DNA of 64,000 nucleotides from Chlorobiota bacterium (GTDB lineage: Bacteria > Bacteroidota > Ignavibacteria > OLB7), in assembly GCA_028287785.1 (NCBI GenBank), contig JAQBOZ010000028.1, positions 124,001 through 188,000 on the forward strand. Direction: 5' to 3'. Within the stretch, counting starts at the first letter, position 1, and every line of letters starts with the position of its first letter. Of the stretch, positions 9,211-16,112 are shown in pieces. Under the pieces are notes generated by a model that was not told the origin of the DNA, did no database searches, and saw only the letters and a list, made by a program, of their open reading frames with translations. A program made the translations under genes and the position numbers.

Positions 9211-9993
9211 CTACGGGATCACCCGGATTTCCGCCGACCCGATTTCATCGATCTCCACGCGCACGCGATCCCCCGCCTTCAACGGGATGGCGGCGGTGGC
9301 CCCACCGCTCAGGACGATCTGCCCGGCGTGCAGCTTCCTGCCGCGACGTGCCAGCATGTTCGCCAGCTCCGCGAGCGATCGGGCCGGGTTGTCGTAGATG
9401 GCCGAGCTGGAACCGGTCTCCACAATCGCCCCGTTCACCTCCATCACCATCCCCAGGTTCCCCAGGTTCAGCCAGTCGGCGGCGGTCACGGCGCTCCCCA
9501 GCACAAACCTGACGGCCGATGTGTTATCGGCGATGACATCGGGAAGGGTGAACTTGAAATCCCTGTAGCGGCTGTCGATCACCTCCAGCGCGGCGCAGAC
9601 CCCGCCGACCGCCATAAGCGCCTGCGCGGGAGAAACGGGCCCCTCCAGGTCGTCGCTCAGGATAAAGGCTACCTCCGGCTCGATCCTGGGATGGCACAGC
9701 TCCGAAATGCGGATGGCGGCGCCGTCGTTGACGATCATCGAGCTGGTGAGGATGCCGTAGATCGGCTCGTGAACCCCCATCTGCTCCATCTTGGCGCGGC
9801 TGGTCAATCCCATCTTCATCCCGATCACCCGCTCCCCGCGCGCCAGCCGCCGCTCCACGGAAGCCTCCTGCACCTCGTATGCGGCGTCGATCGTCAGGTC
9901 GGGCGCGTCGGCGGTGAGCATGCCGATCTCCGCGAGGTTCATCGCGGCGCTATCGACGATCTCGGCAAGCTGCTGAATGCGATCGTTGGTCAT
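9211..9993 (-). CDS. nbaG: 2-Oxo-3-hexenedioate (4-oxalocrotonate) decarboxylase
   Basis: A 260-residue member of the hydratase/decarboxylase family (fumarylacetoacetase-like fold). The start at 9993 ('MTNDRIQQLAEIVDSA') is preferred over an open upstream extension because an AAGAAGGGA sequence precedes it and homology begins there. It shares with DmpH-type decarboxylases 'VIGMKMGLTSRAKMEQMGV', 'PRIEPEVAFIL', 'ALEVIDSRYRDFKF', 'DNTSAVRFVLG' and the C-terminal 'LSGGATAAIPLKAGD'. The K-M-G-L-T-S version, as opposed to K-x-G-I/V-T-S-x-A-V-Q, separates it from its hydratase paralogue at 14550-15341. It would convert 4-oxalocrotonate to 2-oxopent-4-enoate. The two proteins commonly form a complex, which is known for the family, not shown here. 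Confidence 0.9.
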   Translation of the reverse strand: MTNDRIQQLAEIVDSAAMNLAEIGMLTADAPDLTIDAAYEVQEASVERRLARGERVIGMKMGLTSRAKMEQMGVHEPIYGILTSSMIVNDGAAIRISELCHPRIEPEVAFILSDDLEGPVSPAQALMAVGGVCAALEVIDSRYRDFKFTLPDVIADNTSAVRFVLGSAVTAADWLNLGNLGMVMEVNGAIVETGSSSAIYDNPARSLAELANMLARRGRKLHAGQIVLSGGATAAIPLKAGDRVRVEIDEIGSAEIRVIP

Positions 9994-10136
9994 GAAACGG
10001 GATTCCCTTCTTGAATAATGATTCGAGCCGTCGCGAGCCGGCACGATACCGCGCGCGGCACGGCCCGCCGTTCGCGGATGCCCGGCGCAAAGATATCGTT
10101 TCCGAACGAGGTATGTGGATTCGATGGCGGGCTTCC

Positions 10137-10514
10137 TCAGCCGGCCATCGCCATGGACGTGGCGTTGCTGGTGGCGTAGGCCAGCGCGATGAAGAGCACG
10201 CAGAACATGACGCCGAGGGCGATGTACTTCCAGTGCCAGCGAGTCTTCAATGCCACGATCGAGAGGACGGTGCAGATCAGCGATTGAAGCCAGAGCGCGT
10301 ACACAGCGATGTTGCGGGCGAAAAGAAACGTCCCCCACTGCCCGCCGATCAGGCCGTAGAGCTGGTTCTCGAAGAGGAATGCGGAGCCGGCAATCGCCAG
10401 CATCAGCACCAGCAGCGCAATCGAAAGGCGGTAGATGGGGAGTTCCTTTCCCCTGGCCGCATAGCCGCCGCCGTAGACGGAGCCGATGATGAGCGCGGAA
10501 ACAAGATGGATCAT
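10137..10514 (-). CDS. Small polytopic membrane protein, unknown function
   Basis: About 125 residues from the Met at 10514 ('MIHLVSALIIGSVYGGGYAA'). Four hydrophobic stretches (about residues 1-17, 28-48, 63-87 and 97-114) predict four membrane helices with little else. An open extension reaches 10685, but it crosses an AT-rich gap, the 18 bp tandem repeats and the end of a palindrome, and its translation is low-complexity, so it is rejected. The gene sits on the same strand between the aldolase and decarboxylase genes of the kynurenine cluster. A role as a transporter is unlikely at this size; it resembles no family I can name. Confidence 0.65.
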   Translation of the reverse strand: MIHLVSALIIGSVYGGGYAARGKELPIYRLSIALLVLMLAIAGSAFLFENQLYGLIGGQWGTFLFARNIAVYALWLQSLICTVLSIVALKTRWHWKYIALGVMFCVLFIALAYATSNATSMAMAG

Positions 10515-10590
10515 GGTGTCATTCCGTGATTGTTGAACTATAGTATCATGCAGTTGAATCGTTCGGAGGAATTCGCGTTGTTTTATTGAT

Positions 10591-10668
10591 GCGTTTTGTC
10601 GCGTTGCTGCGTTTGTCGCGTTGCTACGTTTTGTCGCGTTGCTGCGTTTTGTCGCGTTGCTGCGTTTC
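10591..10668. repeat. Tandem array of about 18 bp units
   Basis: Four near-perfect copies of GCGTTTTGTCGCGTTGCT, one with a single T deletion and one beginning ACG, followed by a partial fifth copy that runs into the 29 bp palindrome at 10669. The array lies between the aldolase and the small membrane protein genes and is probably non-coding. Confidence 0.85.
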
Positions 10669-10697
10669 GTCGGGGCGGGTTTCAAACCCGCCCCGAC
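10669..10697. repeat. 29 bp perfect palindrome (12 bp arms, 5 nt loop), dispersed repeat copy 1
   Basis: The arm GTCGGGGCGGGT is followed by TTCAA and the exact reverse complement of the arm. It is nearly identical in layout to the element at 17725-17753. It sits 15 bp beyond the stop of the aldolase gene on the minus strand, so it could act as a terminator there, though it lacks a U-tract. Its translation on one strand includes the peptide GAGFKPAPT, which explains spurious N-terminal extensions of neighbouring open frames. Confidence 0.85.
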
Positions 10698-10711
10698 TGC
10701 TCCGACTGCTA

Positions 10712-11731
10712 TTACTGATTGCTGTTCGCAAGATCAATCGCCACATCGACGATCATGTCCTCCTGGCCGCCGATCATCTTCCGCCGTCCCAGCTCCACCA
10801 GAATATCGCGCGGGTCGACGTTGAAGCGCGCGGCGGCCCGCTCCGTGTGGATCAGGAAGGAGGAGTAGACGCCGGCATAGCCGAGCATCAGCGCGTTGCC
10901 GTCGGTCTGCACGGGACGGCGCTGGATGGGACGGACAAGGCCGTCGGCGGCATCGATCAGGGGATAAAGCTCCACATCGGTGCGAATCTTCATCCGGTCG
11001 GTCACGGCGATCAGCACCTCCAGCGCGCAGTTGCCGGCGCCGGCCCCCATCCCCGCGAGCGAGGCATCCACCCGGTCCGCCCCCGACTCGATGGCGATCA
11101 CCGTGTTGGCGACGCCAAGCCCGAGATTGTTGTGATTGTGGAAGCCTATCTGGCACCCGAGTTCCGACCGGAACGCGCTTACCCGCTCGCGTGCCTCGTC
11201 CATCAGCAGCGCCCCGGCGGAGTCGGTGATATAGACGCAGTCGGCGCCGTAGGACTCCATCAGCTTCGCCTGTTTCAGAAGATCGGCGGTAGGGATCATA
11301 TGGGCCATCATCAGAAAGCCGACCGTATCGAAGCCCATCTCCTTCGCCTTGGCGATATGCTGGGCGGCGATATCGGCCTCCGTACAGTGCGTCGCAATGC
11401 GGATGGTATCCACGCCGGCCTCGCGCGCCATCTTCATATCCTCGATCGTCCCGATCCCCGGCAGCAGCAGCGCCACCAGCTTCGCGTGCGTCAACTCCGA
11501 CTTCACGGCCTGGAGATACTCCACCTCCGTATGGGCGGAAAATCCGTAGTTGAAGGAGTTGCCGTTCAACCCGTCGCCGTGGGAGACCTCGATCAGATCG
11601 ACCTTCGCCTCATCCAGCTTCCGCGCTATGCCGCGCATCTGCTCCACGGTGTACTGGTGGCCCAGCGCGTGCATGCCGTCGCGGAGGGTAACGTCGTTGA
11701 CGATGATTTTCTTATCGGGCGTATAGGGCAT
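10712..11731 (-). CDS. nbaI: 4-Hydroxy-2-oxovalerate aldolase
   Basis: A DmpG/MhpE/BphI-type class II aldolase that splits 4-hydroxy-2-oxopentanoate into pyruvate and acetaldehyde. The 339-residue length is normal. The N-terminal '[19 protein letters not shown]' supplies R17, the Mn ligand D18 and catalytic H21, and the other Mn ligands are H198 and H200 in '[14 protein letters not shown]'. The C-terminal communication domain that binds the dehydrogenase partner is present ('[16 protein letters not shown]', '[15 protein letters not shown]'). The partner acylating acetaldehyde dehydrogenase is encoded upstream at 13352-14284, separated by a glycosyltransferase and a Nudix gene, an unusual spacing for a channelling pair. 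Confidence 0.96.
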   Translation of the reverse strand: MPYTPDKKIIVNDVTLRDGMHALGHQYTVEQMRGIARKLDEAKVDLIEVSHGDGLNGNSFNYGFSAHTEVEYLQAVKSELTHAKLVALLLPGIGTIEDMKMAREAGVDTIRIATHCTEADIAAQHIAKAKEMGFDTVGFLMMAHMIPTADLLKQAKLMESYGADCVYITDSAGALLMDEARERVSAFRSELGCQIGFHNHNNLGLGVANTVIAIESGADRVDASLAGMGAGAGNCALEVLIAVTDRMKIRTDVELYPLIDAADGLVRPIQRRPVQTDGNALMLGYAGVYSSFLIHTERAAARFNVDPRDILVELGRRKMIGGQEDMIVDVAIDLANSNQ

Positions 11732-11859
11732 TACGATAAAGTATGGTTGGGCCGTCGGCCCGTGAGCCGGGGCACCAGCGGGCTTGCGCCGATTGCGTGA
11801 ACTGTGGTCAGGCCGCCGGCCCGTGGGGCATTCCGCCGGGGTTTATGTTCGATATCTTT

Positions 11860-12321
11860 CTATTCGATCGGGCCGGAGCCGATGGCGTCGTAGATGAAAT
11901 CAAGGGGATGAACCGATCCGGCCCGCAGGTCGTTTACCGCCCGGCGGGCGATCCCCGGTGTGCGGAGCAACGCGTTGTCCAGATGATCGAACTCATCGAA
12001 GGTCATCCAGCGGAGGTCGAGAATCTCCTTCCCTTCGATAACCGGCTCGCCGCCGATGATCGTGGCGGCGAAGTTGAAGCGGACGGTATGAAATCCGTGC
12101 TGGCTGATATAGCGGAGCGGAGGAGTGATGCCGTCGATACGGATGGTATATCCCGTCTCTTCCAGCACCTCCCTCATCGCGGCCTCCACCACCCCTTCAC
12201 CCGGCTCCACGCGACCTCCCGGCAGGCTCCACTGCCCGCGACAGATCTCCTTCCCCTCCTGCACCAGCAGAATCCTCCCATCGCGAATCACGCCGGCACT
12301 GACAACGATTGTGGCCTGCAT
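11860..12321 (-). CDS. Nudix hydrolase
   Basis: A 153-residue protein with a complete Nudix box around residues 36-58, 'GGRVEPGEGVVEAAMREVLEETGY', matching G-x5-E-x7-R-E-U-x-E-E-x-G-U. The preceding 'RGQWSLPGGRVE' and following 'VRFNFAATIIGGEPVIEGKEILDLRWMTFDEF' place it with MutT/ADP-ribose pyrophosphatase-like enzymes. The substrate cannot be told from sequence. It lies between the aldolase and the glycosyltransferase genes on the same strand and is presumably cotranscribed. A house-cleaning role, or hydrolysis of a nucleotide sugar linked to the neighbouring glycosyltransferase, is possible but unproven. Confidence 0.92.
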   Translation of the reverse strand: MQATIVVSAGVIRDGRILLVQEGKEICRGQWSLPGGRVEPGEGVVEAAMREVLEETGYTIRIDGITPPLRYISQHGFHTVRFNFAATIIGGEPVIEGKEILDLRWMTFDEFDHLDNALLRTPGIARRAVNDLRAGSVHPLDFIYDAIGSGPIE

Positions 12322-12378
12322 AGCCCTGAAATTACGGCATCGCCCCGAAACGCGCCATCGCGCTGCGCGAAGTGAGGC

Positions 12379-13260
12379 TCAAACCTGATGAAAATTTCTG
12401 TACTCGCCGATCCGCCATCCGGTGCGCTTCTCGATCCAGTCGGTAACGCGGACGCCAAATGGTTTCTGCTTCAGACGTGCCGGGTCGAAGTGCTGCGCCC
12501 AGATCCGCGAGCGCTCGATACGGTCGTGCATCACCGCCGGATGGGAGCCGGTGTAGCGGACCAGCCCGAAGGCGGAATCGTAATCGAAGTGATCTCCGCT
12601 GGAGAGATTCCGGTCGATCCACTCGTCGCTGTGCCAGTAGCGATGCGCCGCGCGGAGCTTTCGCTGCTGCACCTCCGGCGGCTTCACCCAGCCGTAATGA
12701 AAGATTCTGACATCGGTCTGACGCGCCCGGAGCTTGTCGAAGCCCCCATCGATCTTCCCCCGGAAGCCCTGCGCGTCCCCCCAGGAAACCACCCTGCCGG
12801 TGTTCCGCACCGCCCTCACCTCCCGGCGATACCACTGCCGTCCGGTGCCGATGTAATCGTAGCTCCCGTAGAAATGGAGGTAGCGCATGATCAGCGCATC
12901 GACCGATGGGTCGGCGTGCGCGCGGCTGATCTCGGCGAGCAGGAGATCGCGATCCGCCTCGTGCAGCACCTCGTCGGCCTGAAGATAGATGCACCAGTCG
13001 CCGGTGCACTCCGCCAGCGCGATATCGGTCTGCATCGCATAGATCCGCCCCCCCTCCCGCAGCGAATCATCCCACACCGTCTCGACCACCCGTGTGGTCG
13101 CCCCCCCGGTATCGCGCACCACCTCCAGCGTCTCGTCATCCGACTTCCCGACGGCGACGATCACCTCATCGCAGAGGGGGAGGAGCGAGCGGAGCGATTC
13201 CTCCAGAGGAAAATCGTAGAGGAGGGCATTGCGGACGAATGAGAACCCGGAGATCTTCAA
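12379..13260 (-). CDS. Family 2 glycosyltransferase
   Basis: A GT-A fold protein of about 293 residues. The best start is a TTG at 13260 giving 'MKISGFSFVRNALLYDFPLEESL', because the longer ATG frame from 13407 is Arg-rich and overlaps the acetaldehyde dehydrogenase gene. The N-terminal domain has 'FVRNALLYDFPLEESLRSLLP', 'CDEVIVAVGKSDDETLEVV' and the acidic 'GDWCIYLQADEVLHEAD', which corresponds to the D-x-D-type nucleotide-sugar site with variant Q-A-D-E. No membrane helix is seen, so it is probably cytosolic or peripheral. The acceptor and sugar are unknown. It is wedged among kynurenine catabolism genes with no obvious link to them. Confidence 0.88.
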   Translation of the reverse strand: MKISGFSFVRNALLYDFPLEESLRSLLPLCDEVIVAVGKSDDETLEVVRDTGGATTRVVETVWDDSLREGGRIYAMQTDIALAECTGDWCIYLQADEVLHEADRDLLLAEISRAHADPSVDALIMRYLHFYGSYDYIGTGRQWYRREVRAVRNTGRVVSWGDAQGFRGKIDGGFDKLRARQTDVRIFHYGWVKPPEVQQRKLRAAHRYWHSDEWIDRNLSSGDHFDYDSAFGLVRYTGSHPAVMHDRIERSRIWAQHFDPARLKQKPFGVRVTDWIEKRTGWRIGEYRNFHQV

Positions 13261-13351
13261 CGGCTGCCCGGTGCGGTTCGTGTGTAAGAAACGCCGGCGG
13301 GCGCGACGGGCCGGCGTTGGAGGAAATGTTGCCCTCCCCGTTCGCCGTGGC

Positions 13352-14284
13352 TCAGACTCCCTCCGCCACGCGGCGACGTTCGAGATGGCGCGCGATCTCC
13401 TCGGCAACCTGAAGCGCGGCCGAGGTCATGATGTCCAGATTGCCCGCGTACTTCGGCAGGTAATGCCCCGCCCCCTCCACTTCGAGGAACACCGTGGTCT
13501 TCAGCCCTTCGATCATCCCGATCCCCGGCATCGTGACGGCCACATCCTCGAACACAGGGTCCTTCACCATCCGGTATCCCGGAACGTATGTCGCCACGCG
13601 GGCCACGGTCTCACGGATCGACCGGCTGATCTCCGACTGGCTGGCCGCCGCGCTGAGGGTGTAGACCGTATCGCGCATGATCATGGGGGGCTCCGCCGGG
13701 TTCAGGATGATGATCGCCTTCCCCCGTTTCGCCCCGCCGATCTGCTCGATTCCCCGCGACGTGGTTTCGGTGAACTCATCGATGTTCGCCCTGGTCCCCG
13801 GCCCCGCCGAGATGCTGGCGATCGAGGCGACGATCTCCGCGTAGGCCACGGGCGCCACCCGGCTCACCGCCCAGACGATCGGGATGGTGGCCTGTCCGCC
13901 GCAGGTGACCATGTTGAGATTTTCGCTGTCGAGATGGGCATCCAGGTTGGCAACCGGGACCACGTACGGCCCGACCGCCGCCGGCGTCAGGTCGATCACC
14001 CGCTTTCCGTGAGCGGCCAGGATCACCGCGTGCTTCCTGTGCGCCCCCGCGGAAGTTGCGTCGAAGACGATCTCGATCTCGGGAAAGAGCGGGTGGTTCA
14101 CCAGCCCATCGATCCCATCGGCAGTGGTTGCAACGCCAAGGCCGGCCGCGCGCCGCAGCCCGTCGGATGCCGGATCGATGCCGACGAACACGCCCATCTG
14201 GAGCGTATCGGACGTGCGGAGGATTTTAACCATCAGGTCGGTTCCGATATTACCGGAGCCGATGATCGCGACCTTGTGTTTCAT
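13352..14284 (-). CDS. nbaJ: Acylating acetaldehyde dehydrogenase
   Basis: A DmpF/MhpF/BphJ-type NAD- and CoA-dependent enzyme that turns acetaldehyde into acetyl-CoA, the last step of the meta pathway. The 310 residues match the family. The Rossmann motif '[17 protein letters not shown]' is at the N-terminus, and the catalytic Cys is C128 in '[12 protein letters not shown]'. '[26 protein letters not shown]' and 'RDTVYTLS' are other family signatures. It is expected to form a channelling complex with the aldolase encoded at 10712-11731. The gene begins the second minus-strand block after a strong hairpin at 14442-14477, so a promoter in the 14285-14440 gap is likely. Confidence 0.96.
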   Translation of the reverse strand: MKHKVAIIGSGNIGTDLMVKILRTSDTLQMGVFVGIDPASDGLRRAAGLGVATTADGIDGLVNHPLFPEIEIVFDATSAGAHRKHAVILAAHGKRVIDLTPAAVGPYVVPVANLDAHLDSENLNMVTCGGQATIPIVWAVSRVAPVAYAEIVASIASISAGPGTRANIDEFTETTSRGIEQIGGAKRGKAIIILNPAEPPMIMRDTVYTLSAAASQSEISRSIRETVARVATYVPGYRMVKDPVFEDVAVTMPGIGMIEGLKTTVFLEVEGAGHYLPKYAGNLDIMTSAALQVAEEIARHLERRRVAEGV

Positions 14285-14441
14285 AGATATTTATGCTGAT
14301 ACCGCCGGCCACGGGCCGCCACGATGACATCTGATGATCTGACGCTGGCGGAAATGGGGAACGACAATAGTAATGCTTTATCGCTGGAAAGAAAAGGGAG
14401 ATCGCGGGAGCAGGCCGGCGGAACATCCGGGGGATTCCGGA

Positions 14442-14477
14442 CGGGTAGATGGTGTTCATGGAAACACCGTCTACCCG
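14442..14477 (-). terminator. Hairpin downstream of the hydratase gene
   Basis: An arm CGGGTAGATGGTGTT and its near-perfect complement (15 bp with one wobble pair) enclose a six-base loop. It lies 73 bp beyond the stop of the minus-strand hydratase gene and before the acetaldehyde dehydrogenase start, so it probably separates two transcription units. No U-tract is evident. Confidence 0.6.
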
Positions 14478-14549
14478 CGCGGTGTCGGGCGAAAAATGTC
14501 TGACAGTGACGGAGGAAGGATGCTTCTCGTGCCCCCTCGGCTTATTTAA

Positions 14550-15341
14550 TTAAAAGCTGACCGATATACTTCCCATCCTTCCTATCTCCGCGTGAACCAC
14601 GTCCCCCGCCACAACGGGGCTTACCGGGCCCAGCGCGCCGGAGAGGATCACCTGGCCGGTATTCAACTGAGCACCAAGCTCGCCGAGCTTGTTCGCCAGC
14701 CAGACCATCGCGTTTACCGGGTTGCCGAGGCATGCAGCGCCGGCGCCCGTGGAGACGATCTCGCCATTCTTCCGAAGGGTCATCCCGATGGTCCTGAGAT
14801 TCACTTCGCTCAGGGACATCGGCTGCGACCCGAGCACGAACATCCCGCTTGACGCGTTATCGGCGATGGTATCCTGAATCCTGAACTTCCAGTCGATGAT
14901 CCGCGAGTCGATGATCTCGATCGCCGGCAGGATGAAATCGGTGGCGGCGATCACCTGCGCCGCCGTGATGCCGGGGCCGATCAGGCATTTCTTCAGCACA
15001 AACGCTATCTCCCCCTCGACACGCGGCTGAAGGAGCTTGGAGATATCGGCGCGCCCGCCGTCATCCACCGCCATGTCATCGAGCAGACCGCCGAAATCCG
15101 GCTCCGAGACGTTCAGCCAGCTCTGCACAGCGCGGCTGGTGATCCCCACCTTCCGCCCGACCAGACGCGCCTTCCTGCCGAACAGACCCCGCTCGTTCAT
15201 CCGCCGTTCCAGGTTGATCTGCTGTACCTGATAGGCATCGGCCAGCGTCAGCTCGGGATTGCCGTCGGTAAGCGCGGCGCAGGGGGTGCCGGTAAGCTGG
15301 GCGTTCCAGAGATGTTCGGCGAGTGTTTGATGGAGCGACAT
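14550..15341 (-). CDS. nbaH: 2-Oxopent-4-enoate hydratase (2-keto-4-pentenoate hydratase)
   Basis: The 263-residue protein is the hydratase paralogue of the decarboxylase at 9211-9993. 'LVGRKVGITSRAVQSWLNVSEPDFGGLLDDM', 'PRVEGEIAFVLKKCLIGPG', 'AIEIIDSRIIDWKFRIQDTIADNASSGMFVLG' and 'GAGAACLGNPVNAMVWLANKLGE' match MhpD/DmpE hydratases closely. It adds water to 2-oxopent-4-enoate to make 4-hydroxy-2-oxovalerate for the aldolase. It is 58 bp downstream of the RidA-family gene on the same strand, and a strong hairpin follows it. The metal-binding Glu residues of the family fall in 'EGEIAF' and 'AIEIIDSR'. Confidence 0.93.
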   Translation of the reverse strand: MSLHQTLAEHLWNAQLTGTPCAALTDGNPELTLADAYQVQQINLERRMNERGLFGRKARLVGRKVGITSRAVQSWLNVSEPDFGGLLDDMAVDDGGRADISKLLQPRVEGEIAFVLKKCLIGPGITAAQVIAATDFILPAIEIIDSRIIDWKFRIQDTIADNASSGMFVLGSQPMSLSEVNLRTIGMTLRKNGEIVSTGAGAACLGNPVNAMVWLANKLGELGAQLNTGQVILSGALGPVSPVVAGDVVHAEIGRMGSISVSF

Positions 15342-15399
15342 ATCGATGATCCTGGGCTTCGTTGACGGTTGCTGAATGCTCTTCGCGATAATGATCCGC

Positions 15400-15822
15400 T
15401 TACGACTTCGGAGCGCAGGCGACGACTTTCATCTCAATCAGCAGATTCGGATGGGGGAGCTGATGGACGGCGCACGTGGTCCGCGACGGGCCTGTCCGCG
15501 CGTTGAAATATTCGTTGTACACCTCGTTCATCCCGGCGTAATCCTTCATATCGACCAGCATCACAAGGATATCGACCACATCGACAAGGCCGGCGCCGGC
15601 GGTGCCGAGAATCGTCCCGATGTTCTCGATGACGGCCCGCGTCTGCTCGCGGATATCGAGCTCCACCGTGCCGTCCGGGTTCCTGACAACGCCGGCATGC
15701 GTGTTATCGAACCGGCGCGACGAGACGCCGGAGACATAGATCAGATCGCCCACGCGGCGCGCGTGCGGATAGTTCGCCAGCGCCTGCGCGCGATCGGGAA
15801 GGATATAGGCTTCAGTGCTCAT
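15400..15822 (-). CDS. nbaF: RidA-family 2-aminomuconate deaminase
   Basis: The start at 15822 ('MSTEAYILPDRAQALANYPHARRVGD') gives 140 residues, matching the RidA/YjgF/UK114 family; an upstream extension to 15918 lacks homology. Features are 'GDLIYVSGVSSRRFDNTHAG', 'EQTRAVIENIGTILGTAGAGLVDVVDILVMLVDMKDY' and 'NEYFNARTGPSRTTCAVHQLPHPNLLIEMKVVA'. The Arg of the GPSRTT segment corresponds to the carboxylate-binding Arg of RidA. Several 2-aminomuconate deaminases belong to this family, and the position between the semialdehyde dehydrogenase and the hydratase genes fits conversion of 2-aminomuconate to 4-oxalocrotonate. A generic imine deaminase is the alternative. Confidence 0.88.
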   Translation of the reverse strand: MSTEAYILPDRAQALANYPHARRVGDLIYVSGVSSRRFDNTHAGVVRNPDGTVELDIREQTRAVIENIGTILGTAGAGLVDVVDILVMLVDMKDYAGMNEVYNEYFNARTGPSRTTCAVHQLPHPNLLIEMKVVACAPKS

Positions 15823-15946
15823 GGATATCGTAGAGAATTCGGATGTAGACCCGCAATATGGGGATAGTCGGGGGATCGGCGTGGTTTGAATCCAGCCTTT
15901 GGTCCACAGCGCTATCATCCATCGGCAGTCTCTTTACCAGGCTTCA

Positions 15947-16020
15947 GGCTCCAGAGGAGCGCGCCGGTTGTAGTACCAATGCTCCCGTTTCCGCTCAAGC
16001 CCCAGAGGAGCGAACCATCC
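15947..16020 (+). repeat. Dispersed intergenic repeat, copy A (about 75 bp)
   Basis: It consists of a small hairpin (GGCTCCAGAGGAGC), a conserved core CGCCGGTTGTAG, a variable spacer and a second small hairpin-like block (AGCCCCAGAGGAGCG) ending in ACCATCC. The same order of elements occurs at 54231-54306 and inverted at 54330-54410. It is in the gap between the semialdehyde dehydrogenase stop and the RidA-family gene's upstream region. Confidence 0.75.
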
Positions 16021-16112
16021 CCCCATGCATGATATTTTTTTTCGCGTTGATGATTCCGTAACCGGATATTCGTTCGTGTCAATCCCATTCCTGCCCCCCT
16101 CCCGCAAATCCC

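Noticed and set aside
10591..10668. Possible CRISPR array
   Set aside because: The 18 bp units are directly adjacent with no unique spacers, and there are no cas genes nearby.
10515..10685. N-terminal extension of the small membrane protein through the tandem repeats
   Set aside because: The added peptide is low-complexity repeat translation (including KRSNAT repeats and KPAPT) and lies over non-coding repeats.
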